This document shows, in pieces, positions 9,476-19,996 of a DNA stretch of 25,271 bases. Made by a program: the position numbers and the translations under genes. Position 1 is the first letter of the stretch; each line of letters opens with the position of its first letter. This stretch comes from Monoraphidium neglectum (Eukaryota; Chlorophyta; Chlorophyceae; Sphaeropleales; Selenastraceae): assembly GCF_000611645.1 (NCBI RefSeq), contig NW_014013594.1, positions 1 to 25,271 on the forward strand, read 5' to 3'. The notes under the pieces are model-generated. The model was not told the origin of the DNA. It saw only the letters and a list, made by a program, of their open reading frames with translations, and did not search any database.

Positions 9476-10008
9476 CCAGCGGCAGCGCTGGACAACAAGC
9501 AAGCGGTACCGGCAAGGAGGATGGCGGTGGCCGCCAAAGTCCCGGCAGCCAGCATACCCGTGGAACGGCAGCGCCGCTGTTTGCACTGCCGGCCGATGCT
9601 CTGCCCGGGATGTGGGCGGCAGTGTCGAGCAGCCGCGACCCAATGCTGATCACTGGGTTCCAGCAGGAGGTGGTCCATGCGCTGCGCGCCATGGGCCTGC
9701 CCGTGCACTGTGAGGTCAGCCTGCTACAGGGCGCTATCAGCGTCGATGCTGTGGCCATCTTTGAGGGCATCGCAGTGGCGGTGGAAGCGGAGGGCCCCTG
9801 GCACTACACCCGCAGCACCCCAAAGCGGCGAAACGGCAAAAGTGCGCTGCGCGACCGGCTGCTGGCGGCTGCGGGGATCCCGAATGTGCATGTCCCGTTG
9901 CACGTGTGGGTGCGCCTGCGTGAGGAGGAGCGCACAGATTTTCTTCGTTGGTCGCTTGAAGAGGCACGTGCGCGCCACAGGGCGGCCAGGAACACAGTGG
10001 CGGCGTGA
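7414..10008 (+). CDS. RAP-domain protein, FAST/OPR-like putative organelle RNA-binding factor
   Basis: A single open frame of 864 residues from the ATG at 7414; the frame continues 24 bases upstream but only to GTG. The C-terminal ~115 residues look like a RAP domain: ISVDAVAIFEGIAVAVEAEG, WHYTRSTPKR, ALRDRLLAAAGIPNVHVPLH, then VWVRLREEERTDFLRW, with the core at about 788-850. Before it, residues ~555-645 carry helical repeats of the FAST/OPR type, such as VAALAWAFAATGTAHPALMD and LCSLLWACAALGHDNPALL. In green algae, RAP and OPR proteins typically act on specific chloroplast or mitochondrial transcripts (maturation, stability, translation). The Ala/Ser-rich N-terminus without early acidic residues could be a transit peptide. 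CAG/AGC microsatellites insert poly-Gln (~residues 64-72) and poly-Ser, including 19 consecutive AGC codons at 9415-9471. The target RNA cannot be read from sequence. An extra 5' exon is possible. Confidence 0.82.
7602..7631. repeat. CAG trinucleotide repeat (poly-Gln)
   Basis: About nine to ten CAG codons in the frame of the RAP-domain gene, followed by a His codon. They encode a polyglutamine stretch in a linker near the N-terminus. Confidence 0.9.
8038..8072. repeat. AGC trinucleotide repeat (poly-Ser)
   Basis: Run of AGC codons, after GGC units, inside the RAP-domain gene. It encodes a Gly/Ser-rich linker. Confidence 0.9.
9415..9473. repeat. Long AGC trinucleotide repeat (19 Ser codons)
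   Basis: Nineteen uninterrupted AGC codons in frame, between the helical repeats and the RAP domain. It is the longest pure microsatellite in the window and likely length-polymorphic. Read in other frames it yields Gln, Ala or Leu runs, which explains several spurious overlapping open frames. Confidence 0.95.
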
Positions 10009-10442
10009 CGGCGGGCACCTGTGGCACCAGCCACGGCAGCACAACCACCAGCAGCAGCGGCAGCAGCAGCAGCAGCAGTGACAGGACTACAGTCATCAGC
10101 AGTCCTTAGTGCAGAGTTTTCAGTGCGGCAGGAACAGCTGCAGCGGCCCATAGGCAACAGTAATCTAAAAGAGTTGTCATCGCCTGGTGTTCGAGTTGAT
10201 TTTGAGAACAGAGGGCGTCGGGGCATTACATCAAGTATGCGTTCACGGCACTGCTATGCGCCAAAGCACTGCTATGCGCCATGGCGTGGTGCTCACACCA
10301 TCGGCGGCAATGCTACACACTGACAGCAGCGCAGGCGGCAGGCAGCGCAGCGGTCAACACGCGCCGGCAACATGCTCAGGTGCCTCCAAACATGCAGTTC
10401 GTTTGTGATCGCTCTTTTAATTGTGACATCGGTGTGTACAGT
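10009..10442. other. Intergenic region between RAP gene and HisRS
   Basis: This stretch holds a CAG repeat (about 10049-10079) just after the RAP stop codon. It also has a perfect short tandem duplication of GCACTGCTATGCGCCA (10248-10263 and 10266-10281). Three in-frame ATGs extend the HisRS frame upstream, the first at 10281. No separate gene is supported. Confidence 0.7.
10248..10281. repeat. Short tandem repeat, 18-base period
   Basis: GCACTGCTATGCGCCA appears twice, 18 bases apart. The second copy ends on the A of the upstream in-frame HisRS ATG at 10281. It lies in the probable 5' UTR or promoter of the HisRS gene. Confidence 0.85.
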
Positions 10443-13400
10443 ATGGCGACACCGAAGGCGCTCACAGTCGGGGGCCTGGGAGCGGCCCCCACTCTGGAGG
10501 ACGTAGTCCGCGTTGCCGGCGGGCTGCAGGTCGCGTTAGACACCGCAGGTGCTGATAGGATCAAAAAGGAGTCGCCTCCGCCCAAGGCCTTTGAGCTAGA
10601 GCCAGATCGGGAGACCGCGGCTGTCCGCGGCGAGCTCCTGGCGAATCAGCATGCCAGGGCGGTCGTGTTCGCGCGCCTGCTATCGATCATGAACGGCAAG
10701 ACTGGATGCAGGCTGCAGGTCGTCGATTTCCTCAAGCAGCTGCTCAACAGCGGCAGTGCGCTCGCGCTGCGCGCGGGCACAGAGGCAGAGCTCACCAACG
10801 CCCTGGCCGACGCCTGCAAGGGCGCAGGCGAGGGCGTCGATGCCGCAATGCAGGCGGCTGGCATCGATCAACCGCCGTCGCTGAGCGCAGCGGAGCGCGT
10901 TGTGCTCACAAGTGGCGGAAGCGCCACGGCCGGCATCGGGGCGCTCGCCGTGACGTGGGGGCGCGGCCTTATTGACGCCGCCACAGCTGTCGCGGCGCTG
11001 AGCTGCGAGGCGTATGGCGCGGCCACTAAGCCGTTTGACGCGGATGTGATGGAGGCGGGCGGCCACAAGGCGGCGGCCGCGGCGGCGGACCAGCTGCGTG
11101 GCCTGTTGGACGGCTCCAAGTGCACGGGCACCCGCAAGGGCGCCACCCAGCAGCAGCTAACCCTCTTCTCGGGCCTCCCGCAGGTGGGTGGGCGCTGCGA
11201 TGGGGGAGCTCCACCGGGTGGCTGGCACATCGTCCACGGCCGCGGTGGCGACGAGGCCTGGAATGGGGACTGACAGCCTGCACGGAGTAGAGCTTTGCGG
11301 CCGCCCATTCCCGTGTCTGAGCAGGGGCGCAACGCGAAGGCATGCATTGCACTCACACCCCTCACAATCCCTGCCTGCTGTGCAGCTACTGGGCTCCGCC
11401 AGCGACGCGCTGTCTGCGGCCTATGCGGCGGTGCGCGCCGAGATCCAGAGCGGCGCCCTCGCGCCGGTCAAGGGCGGCGCCCCAGCCGGCGCGAGCCCCC
11501 TCCTGGCCTCCACGCTGGCAGACAGCGCCCGGGCCTTGCTGGCCCTCGCCTCTGCCAGCCTAGCGCGCGCACAGCTGCTGGCGGAGGCAGCGGTGCCCAG
11601 CCCTGTGGCCGCGCTGCAGCAGCTTGCCAACTCCGCAGCAGGGGGCCCGCTCGCTGCTGCACGCTCCCGCCTGGTGGCCGTGAGCTCTGCGCTTCTTGAT
11701 GCAGCTGTGTCCCCAGTGGCGGCAGGGGAGGGAACGGCTGGGCAGCAGGGCCCTTTCGCAGCGCTCGCAGCAGACGCGGCAATCGCTGTGGCAGTGGAGG
11801 CCATAGCTGTTGAGGCCTTGGCTGCCCTGGCAGCCCTGCGCATCCAGCAGGTACGAAGGGAGAGGTGACGGGGCCATGCAACCCCTGCAGCCTGATACGC
11901 GCTGCTGCAGCTGCACTTGTCTGCATGCTGGCCTCGCCTCTTTGCCCTCCTTGAACCCAACCAAGGCACGTGTCAAGTACCCAGGTCAAACAGGCGGCTG
12001 GAACCCCCGACCCCCAACTCGTGCAGGGGCCTGAGCCCGCAGACGGAGCAGTGGTGGAGGCTGAGCAGCCAGGCGGGAGTGACAAGGCGGCTGTCAAGAA
12101 GAAGGCCAAGAAAGGGGCGGCGGCTGGGCCCGTGCCAGGCAAGGGCACGGCCATCGCACGTGCAGCCCTCGAGGCCACGGCCGCTGGCGACGGGTCAGCG
12201 GTGCTGCCGCTAGCAGAGGGTGGTGGCGGCCTGGCAGAGTCGTTTGAAGCTGGGGCGGCGGCTGTTCGGCTGGCGGGTGTCCTGGATCCCCGGGGTGGCG
12301 GCCTGGGGCGGCTGCTGGAGGAGCTGCGCGCTGTGGTGGAGGCCAACCAGGTGGGGGGCAACAGAGGCTCGTTGGGCGGGTGAGGTAGCCATGAGGCGTG
12401 AGTGCTCCGTAAGGGATCGTGGCATGCTAGCAAGCCTGCGCCTAGACCCCGAAGGATGAACAAGCGAGCATCGACATGCGCGCACATGAACAGATATCTG
12501 AAGCGCGCACGCGCGCGCCGACGCGCGCACACACACACATACACACGCATACACACACACACACACACATCGCACAAACACACACCATGTTTCCAGGCCC
12601 GCCGCAAGCCCAAAGTGGCCAAAGGGGCGCGCGACTTCCTGCCAGACCAGATGGCCATCAGGGAGGCGGCCTTTGGCTCTATCGCAGCTGTGTTCAAGCG
12701 CCACGGCGCCGTCAGCATCGACACCCCGGTGTTTGAGCTGCGGGAGACGCTGACCGGCAAGTATGGGGAGGACTCCAAGCTCATCTACGACCTCGCAGAC
12801 CAGGTGAGGCCGCAGCTGCGCATCATGGGGCCAGATGGGCAGGGGCGCCGGCCGGCAGGCGTCTCGCAGGAGGGTGCCCACCAATCTTGGGGTGGCTGGC
12901 AAGTAAGACGCAGCTGCATAACTGTTCGCAATCTTGGCCGTCCAGCGCCCTATGCCTCACTCGTGACGTCGATTTTGTTCCCAACCTGCCCCCCCCCCCC
13001 CCCCNNNNNNNNNNNNNNNNNNNNNNNNNNNNNNNNNNNNNNNNNNNNNNNNNNNNNNNNNNNNNNNNNNNNNNNNNNNNNNNNNNNNNNNNNNNNNNNN
13101 NNNNNNNNNNNNNNNNNNNNNNNNNNNNNNNNNNNNNNNNNNNNNNNNNNNNNNNNNNNNNNNNNNNNNNNNNNNNNNNNNNNNNNNNNNNNNNNNNNNN
13201 NNNNNNNNNNNNNNNNNNNNNNNNNNNNNNNNNNNNNNNNNNNNNNNNNNNNNNNNNNNNNNNNNNNNNNNNNNNNNNNNNNNNNNNNNNNNNNNNNNNN
13301 NNNNNNNNNNNNNNNNNNNNNNNNNNNNNNNNNNNNNNNNNNNNNNNNNNNNNNNNNNNNNNNNNNNNNNNNNNNNNNNNNNNNNNNNNNNNNNNNNNNN

Positions 13401-16096
13401 NNNNNNNNNNNNNNNNNNNNNNNNNNNNNNNNNNNNNNNNNNNNNNNNNNNNNNNNNNNNNNNNNNNNNNNNNNNNNNNNNNNNNNNNNNNNNNNNNNNN
13501 NNNNNNNNNNNNNNNNNNNNNNNNNNNCCCCGCCTTGTTGCTCCCAGGGTGGCGAGCTGCTGAGCCTGCGCTACGACCTCACGGTGCCCTTTGCGCGCTA
13601 CGTGGCCGTCAACCAGGTCGGCAACATCAAGCGCTACCACATAGGCAAGGTCTACCGCCGCGACCAGCCGCAGATGAACAGGGGACGCTTCAGGTGGGGG
13701 GTTTGACGGGCCGACCGGGGGCTGCTAGGGTATGAGACGTCAGGAGCGGGGCCTGGTGTTCCTGCCTTCTCTCACTCACCATGCGAACCAGGCAGGCCCA
13801 GTGAAGTCTGCTTTGCGCCTCTACACCACACACCTTTTCTCATTTGCTCTGCCGACCCCGCCACCTCGCCGTCCCGGTCCCCGCCTCCAGGGAGTTTTTC
13901 CAGTGCGACTTTGACATCGCCGGGGCCTACCCCGCCATGGTGCCTGATTCCGAGGTGCTCAAGGTGGTGGTGGAGATCCTGGATGACCTGGCCCTGGGCG
14001 ACTACGAGATCAAGATCAACCACAGGGCCCTGCTGGACGCGATGCTCGCAATTGCAGGTGGGGGCCGGCAGGGCCGCAAGGCTAGGGCGTGGGGCGCTGT
14101 GGCTAAGGCGCTCGAGCAGGGCAGGGCGTCCACATCAGCGTGTGGTGGCGCCACGCACTGGTATCTCATGGCAAAGCAGCATAGACCCTGCCGGTTGCAA
14201 TTCTTGAGCCCCAGCACCACTCAGTCAACCGCCATGTACCCCGCGCTCGTATCCGCCCACCCTGGACCCAAAGCTGTGTTTGTTCCATCCCCACCCGCCT
14301 CACCCCCAGGCGTCCCCCCCCAGAAGTTCCGCGCCATCTGCTCAGCTATCGACAAGTTGGACAAGGAGCCCTGGGAGGCGGTGCGGCGCGAGATGACGGA
14401 GGACAAGGGGCTGCCGGGGGACGTGGCGGACACCATCGGCCAGTTTGTCGTGCTCAGGTGAGAGGGAGGAGGCCCTGGGGCGGGGGACTGTGCGCAGGGA
14501 GGGCCTGCAAGGTAGTCCGTTCAAGGGTGTGGTCCTGGTGGGCTACTTCCATCAGCCCGCTCACTTCTCCACTTTATGCGTGCGCACTGGCAGGTACATG
14601 CAGGTACGCGTGCAGGTGTGCAGCCCCCCTCACCCCACACACACACACACGCGCGCGCGCGCGCGCGCATGCACTCATGGGCGCACCGCGCACGTTTACA
14701 CACACACGAACTGTCATCCATGTCACATCTCAGGGGCGAGCCCAAGGAGCTGCTGGCCAGGCTGACGGCGCCTGACCACGCGCTGGCGCAGCACCCTGCC
14801 AGCGCGGCGGCCCTGGCCGAGATGGGCCTCCTGTTTGGCTACCTGGACGCGATGGGGGCGCTGCACCGCCTGGTGTTTGACCTGAGCCTGGCGCGCGGCC
14901 TGGACTACTACACGGGCGTCATCTACGAGGCCGTGCTGCTCGGGTCCAACGTCGGGTCCATCGCCGCGGGTGAGGCGGGGGGCGCGGCGGGGTGGTGAGG
15001 GTACAGGCGTGTGTGCTTCCTGAGTGCGGGGCTTGCGTGGCCCCGGCAGATTGCTGCGGCACACCAGACTCAACCAGCAGCAGCTTGCGCTCGCGGGCTG
15101 CTGGAGCTATCCATTCACCTTACCTGCACAGTTGCTTGCTTCGCGTCGCACCTGAAGGTCCGCACGCCCTATCTCAAACCAAACTGCTTCGCCTCACCTG
15201 CCCACGCTGCGCCTCCCCCAAGGTGGCCGTTATGACCGGCTGGTGGGCATGTTCAGCGGCAAGGACGTCCCGGCGGTGGGCGTGAGCATCGGCATTGAGC
15301 GCGTCTTTGCCATCATGGAGGGCCAGCTCAGGGCGCGCGCAGCGGAGCAGGGCGCGGCCATTCGCGCCACGGAGACGCAGGTGCTGGTGGCTTCCATTGG
15401 CAACGGGCTGCAGGTGAGAGGGGCATGTGGGCGTTGTGGAAAAGCGCAGCGCTGCTGGGCAGGCGTGGCTGCCCGGGTGGACACGTGCCACCCAAAGGGC
15501 TGGTTGCAATGCAAGCCTATGCATTTGCCATGTGTTTGTCGCATCCTACTGCTCACACTGGCGTTCCAAGCAGCCACTGTCTCGCCACCCATGAGCCAGC
15601 ACGCGCAGATGTACACACATGCACGCACAGATGCACTCGCTCACAGATGTGCGCGCAGGCATGTATGCATGCACCGGCCCCCTTCACCTCACTTTGACCC
15701 TCTGCACCGGCCCCCTTCCCCCCCCCCCACACACACACACTACAGGCCAAGCGCATGGAGCTGGCAAGCAAGCTGTGGGCTGCGGGCGTCAAGGCTGAAT
15801 TTGGTTTCAAGCCCAACCCTAAAATGGGGGACCAGCTGGGCTACGCGCTGGAGCAGGGCGTGCCCCTCATGGTGCTGTTTGGCGACGACGAGCTGGCGCG
15901 GGGCGTGGTCAAGGTGAAGGACATGGCCGCCAAGACAGAGGAGGTGGTGGCGCTGGACAGCGTGGCGGAGCACCTGGCGCGGCGCGTCAAGGAGCTGCCC
16001 TCCGGGCTGGCACTCGTGGCCGGCGGCGCGGGCAGCGCGCAACAGCAGCAGCAACCGCAGCAGCCAACTCCGGCCCAAGGAGCTGCGGAACAGTGA
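10443..16096 (+). CDS. HisRS: Histidyl-tRNA synthetase, class II, long plant-type
   Basis: Charges tRNA-His with histidine for translation. Ten exons: 10443-11183, 11386-11850, 11985-12350, 12597-12803, 13548-13693, 13891-14057, 14310-14457, 14734-14969, 15223-15413, 15746-16096. All phases close, giving 1005 residues. Residues 1-524 are an Ala-rich N-terminal extension, similar in position and style to that of plant cytosolic HisRS, with a Lys-rich patch (KKKAKKG). The catalytic core starts at [35 protein letters not shown] completes motif 1. [18 protein letters not shown] and [20 protein letters not shown] cover motif 2. [14 protein letters not shown] and [12 protein letters not shown] are HisRS signatures, and [15 protein letters not shown] is motif 3. 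The anticodon-binding domain runs from about residue 875 (TQVLVASIG) through [15 protein letters not shown] and [20 protein letters not shown]. The 13005-13527 gap falls in intron 4; flanking protein (YDLADQ, then GGELLS) is contiguous in the family, so no coding sequence is missing. Start: ATG 10443 matches the plant-like N-terminus, but an in-frame ATG at 10281 would add 54 residues. Confidence 0.95.
12516..12580. repeat. (CG/CA)n microsatellite in HisRS intron 3
   Basis: Alternating CGCG then CACA dinucleotides just upstream of the exon 4 acceptor. Such purine-pyrimidine runs are Z-DNA-prone and length-variable. A similar CA/CG tract occurs in intron 7. Confidence 0.9.
12991..13527. other. 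Poly-C run and assembly gap (N)
   Basis: A run of 14 C (12991-13004) leads directly into 523 N (13005-13527). The homopolymer probably stopped the sequencing read. The gap is wholly inside HisRS intron 4, so the true intron length is unknown. Confidence 0.98.
14637..14668. repeat. (CA)n(CG)n microsatellite in HisRS intron 7
   Basis: CACACA followed by CGCGCG in a row, ending about 65 bases before the exon 8 acceptor. It is the same composition and relative position as the tract in intron 3. Confidence 0.9.
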
Positions 16097-16519
16097 GTGA
16101 TGCTGAAAATGTAATTTACATGGGTAGCTCGTGGCACTTGCAAAGACACAGCATCACGATGACCCTCTTGCCGGCCGAATGCACCAAGTTGGTGCAGCAT
16201 ACGGCAAGAAAGTGGAAGTCAAAACGCAGACAGGTCAAGTCTTTTTGCTTGAGTGCAGGGGTATGTGTTGATGTGAACTGCAGTCCTAGGTGCTTTTGGG
16301 CATCACATCGCGCCAGACCAGTGTGCGCTGCAGGGTGCTCATCAGATGCACCACTTTGCGAGTTTCAGGCGACGCCATCTTCAAGCGGTATCATACAGAA
16401 TGCGCAGCGAATCTAATGCGTGTTGTGTAAAACAACGCCCTCCTACATATGCTCGCGTGTAGATACACTCCACAAACCCGCTGTTGGCGACGCACAGGGG
16501 CCGATTCGGCCCACGTTAG
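16097..16519. other. Intergenic region after HisRS
   Basis: 3' UTR of HisRS and promoter of the first propeller gene. TGTAA words occur at 16110-16114 (14 bases after the stop) and 16426-16430. The second gives a more ordinary UTR length but leaves under 100 bases before the next ATG. No gene is seen. Confidence 0.5.
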
Positions 16520-18917
16520 ATGGCTCCTGCAAAACAAACGATCCGTTTTAGACAATTAGTGGTGTTTCTGGGTACACTGGCGCTCTGCTCTCGCAGGTGA
16601 GAGCAGCTGCTCAAGCTGTAACACGAGCGCGGGGCGCGGGAGGCACGGCAGGGGCATCGTTGCAGACACGGTACTCTACTTTGATCTCGAGCGTATTTGT
16701 GTCGCCGTGGTGCGCTCCGACGAAGTTTTCGGCATGGTGCAGCGTGGGCTTGCGCAACGGGTGAGCGGCGACGACCGAAACTGAAACCCCCCATATGCGC
16801 CCCACTCCCTTCACCCCCGCGCTGCGGACACGGACGCGTGCAGCTTGCTCGCTGGGGCGCCGACTTACTGCAGTACAACTGGCACGCCGCTTCAGACGCC
16901 TGTGGTGGAGGGAGGCTCGTTTGGCTTTGCAGTGTCGACCGACGAGACTGGTGCCACCATTGCTGTGGGGCAGCCAGATGCGGAGGGCGGGCAGGGGCTG
17001 ATGTACGCCTACAACCAGGTGGCCCTCTGCGCCTACCAGTCCTACGACCTGCCCATCCCCACGCCCGCTCAGCTAGCGGCGGCCGGCGTGGACGCGGCAG
17101 CGGCGCCGCCGGGCACAATGGGCATGATGACGGCGATGTCACGTGATGGCCGGTGGCTGGCAGTTGCCGGAGCCCTGGAAGCCAGCAACACAATGGCTCA
17201 GGTGTACATATACCGGCGGCAGAGCAACGACAGCACCGGCGGATTTCTGTTCCATCAAAAGCTCGCGCTGCAGCCAGCGCCCCCGCAGGGCAGCGGCGGG
17301 TCTGGTCGAGTGTACGCGGGCAGCCTGTCGCTGTCGCGCGAGGGCCGGCTGGTGCTGGTGTCTTGGAGCGTGTACGGCCAGGGCCTCAGCGGAGAATCAG
17401 AGGACCCCTACGGTGCACCCTCGCTGGGGGTGCAGGGCAGCGCGCAGCTGTACCGCCGCAACGACGCCGGCCACTACTCGCGTGCCCAGGCAGACCTTTC
17501 ACGCCTTGCGCCCCCATACGCCAAGACGCAATTTTTTGGAGCCAACAGCTACGTGGTGGGGGACGGCAATGTCATCGCCATCAGCACACGCGTGATCGAT
17601 AAGGCGCGGGCCGGCGCGGGCTCCCCCGCGATTGTGATCTTCCGCCGCACTGCGTCCGGCTCTTTTGAGCTGCTCACGACACTTAAGACCCCTGGGTCTG
17701 ACGGTACGTTTGTGATGGCGGAAAGCGGCAGCCACCTCGCTGTCGTGCGCGGCAGTGACGTGCACGTGTACGTGCGGGAGGGCGACCTCTCTGCCGGGAA
17801 GACGGTCTACAACAAGCGCTGCACCCTGGTGGGGGAGGACATGAACCTTGAGCCCAGTGAGTGTGGCGGGAGTGGGGTTATGCACATGTAGTGCATGGAG
17901 CGAGGGGATCTCAGGTATGGAGGAAGCAAGCAGTAGCCACACCTGTGGTGTCTAGATTGTTGGAGGGTTGAATGGGAGTGCGCACAAGATATGCCCTTTG
18001 ATTATCACCCATACACCCTGTCACCTGCCTGCTCGCGCTCTCATCCCTCTCAACTTATCGCAGCTTATACACGCATGGCCATCACTGTGGCAAACAACGA
18101 CACCCTGCGCCTCGCTGTCAGCAACTCCTTAGACTCTGTGTTTCTGTGGAGCATCCCTCTGGGAGGCAAGCGCGCCTACAAGGATGGCGGCTGCCCTGCG
18201 ACCCTCGACCGCACCCTGACCGGCGAGGCAGGCAGCCAGTTTGGGGCAGCACTGGCGATGGCGGAAAACGGCCGCACACTGGTTGTCGGAATCCCTGGCA
18301 GCGCAAAGGCCCCCGACGCCACGGTGCTGGTGGTGGACATCTCAGCACCAAAGGCACCAGCCCCAGCCCCAAAGCCAGGCCAGCCAACGGGGCCGGCTGG
18401 GCTGATGTTCAACCCTAGGGCCAGCAGTATCGCCCTGGACAATTCTTATTTCCAGCAAAATCCAAGCACGGTGCTTGTTTCTGCACGCCGTGGCAATGTC
18501 GGGGTGCCAGGTGAGCAAAGCGCGTGGTAGCAGGGTGCCTTTGTGACCTTCGGCAGTTTCAGGCTCCCCAAACCCTCCTGCATGAAACGGCGCTGTCAGA
18601 GCCAATGCCGGACCAGTGCACCCTTACAGTGCTGCACTTTGCCCTACTGAATCCACGCATGTCCACCCCCCCTGTGCCGCCTCATCCATGCTCCCGCAGC
18701 CCCTCAGCCATTTGACCTCAACTCGTGGGCCAAGGGCAGCCCGGGTGGTGCGCCCTACAACCCAAACCTGGGCTACTCGATTGCCCCAAACAACCCGTAC
18801 ATTTCAGGCGGCAAGCCCATCCAGGCCAGCGGGGCGCTCAGCTTGCTGTCCGCCCTTGGCGGCCTCGGCCTGTCCACCGCCGCGCTGCGCCCAGCCAGCC
18901 TTTCGGCGGGGCACTAG
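16520..18917 (+). CDS. Secreted FG-GAP-like beta-propeller protein, copy A
   Basis: Four exons (16520-16596, 16844-17856, 18064-18510, 18700-18917) with phases 2, 1, 1 give 584 residues. Exon 1 encodes only a signal peptide: basic start (MAPAKQTIRFR), hydrophobic core (LVVFLGTLALC), cleavage probably near LLAGA. The mature part has seven repeats of about 55-70 residues in which a small/hydrophobic motif and DG or SG turn lead to a strand such as VAVGQPDA or LVLVSW and a closing strand such as VYIYRR, LYRR or VIFRR. The last contains FGAALAMAENGRTLVVGIPGSA, an FG-GAP/integrin-alpha-type motif. A Pro-rich linker (PAPAPKPGQPT) precedes a C-terminal domain with SWAKGSPGGAP. It probably acts outside the cell or in the wall; ligand unknown. 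I recognise no named family. Copy B lies 1.1 kb downstream. Compared with B it has an extra intron after VGVP. Confidence 0.83.
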
Positions 18918-19996
18918 TAGCAATTTTTTTGCTGCCTCACCCTCGCGCGTGCGTTGTACGTTTGGCAAGTTGACACGTCCGCTGGCACCATGCCGGGTGG
19001 CTCCATACTGCAATACAGCACGGGGGCCGTGCCAGAGCATTTGCGCCCCGCACAATACGCCCCGTTCATCAACATGGCTTAGTCCTCTTAAGCATGATGA
19101 CAATGCCCCCAAACTACCTCACTGCTGCCTCCAAAACTGTACATGTGTAGGCTGCATTGCTTTGTAGCAATAGTTTGAAGGAGGCTCAGTTTTGGTCCTC
19201 TTGAAGCGATGTGTGTGAGTGTGTGTTGGTCTATGAATTGTGTGGATCACAAACCTCTTTATGAATACCTGGGGGCGCAGACCTCGCCAGTAATCCACAC
19301 ACCATCGGCACATGACTGTTGGGGTTAGGTCGCAGAGAGCGGACATACTGTAATAAGCAGCGAGAGCACAAGGAGGCACAGCCAGAATGGGGAGCCAGAG
19401 CCCAGCTGTGGTGAGTGGGATATAGTACGAGATGCTAGACGTGTACAGCCTCTAACATAGAAATTTATGGAATCACTTGATGGTACCAGAGCCAATACAA
19501 GCAAATAAACCCGCGTCCCTGCTTCGAACTGCACCCATGACACTCTCTGCCAGCAGCCAACCACCTATCACACCATTTCCACATCCTGATTGAATGCGTT
19601 CTTGGCATGTTTCACATTCCCTCGCATCTCTTCTTGTCACAGGACACCTGACCAAGGCTCGTGGGCGGTTGGATCGGTGCTGCGGGCAGGTAGCAGCCCA
19701 GCTTCCACTGCAAAAAGAAAGTGCCAGCCGACACCAGCAAGGGACAACGGTACTTGCAATCGTGACTTAGCTTGAAACATGTAATATCGCTTAGCTTGTA
19801 AACTCCGCGCTTCGCTGAGTCCCGACGACCTGAGACGTCTGCGTGTCCGTCCAGCGCCACAGTTGTGCCCTCGGCACCATCAAAAGCGTCCATACACGCT
19901 TTTAGGGTTCTTTTACCTGCCTCTACCTTAGCTGACGCGCAGGCGCCCTGGTGGGGGCAAGGAGCTGGCTGGCTCCCACACCTGTGGCATGCTAGC
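18918..19996. other. Intergenic region between the propeller paralogs
   Basis: About 1.1 kb without a recognisable gene. It has a short GT-rich patch (about 19209-19230) and TGTAA words at 19349-19353 and 19780-19784, either of which could end the copy A transcript. Open frames on both strands are short with no domain pattern. The region must include the copy B promoter. Confidence 0.6.
19349..19353 (+). terminator. Possible TGTAA polyadenylation signal, copy A
   Basis: TGTAA 432 bases after the copy A stop, a typical 3' UTR length for green algae. A second TGTAA at 19780 is an alternative. Confidence 0.35.

Noticed and set aside
7767..9770. Gln-, Ala- and Leu-run open frames overlapping the RAP-domain gene
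   Set aside because: These are other-frame readings of the CAG/AGC microsatellites. Only the poly-Ser frame carries the RAP domain.
11468..12784. Minus-strand open frame of 438 codons opposite HisRS
   Set aside because: It is antisense to well-supported HisRS exons 2-4 and crosses their introns and a CA microsatellite. GC-rich coding sequence produces such frames.
12516..14668. CRISPR-like or satellite repeat arrays in the HisRS introns
   Set aside because: They are simple dinucleotide microsatellites with no spacers, and the host is a eukaryotic nuclear genome.
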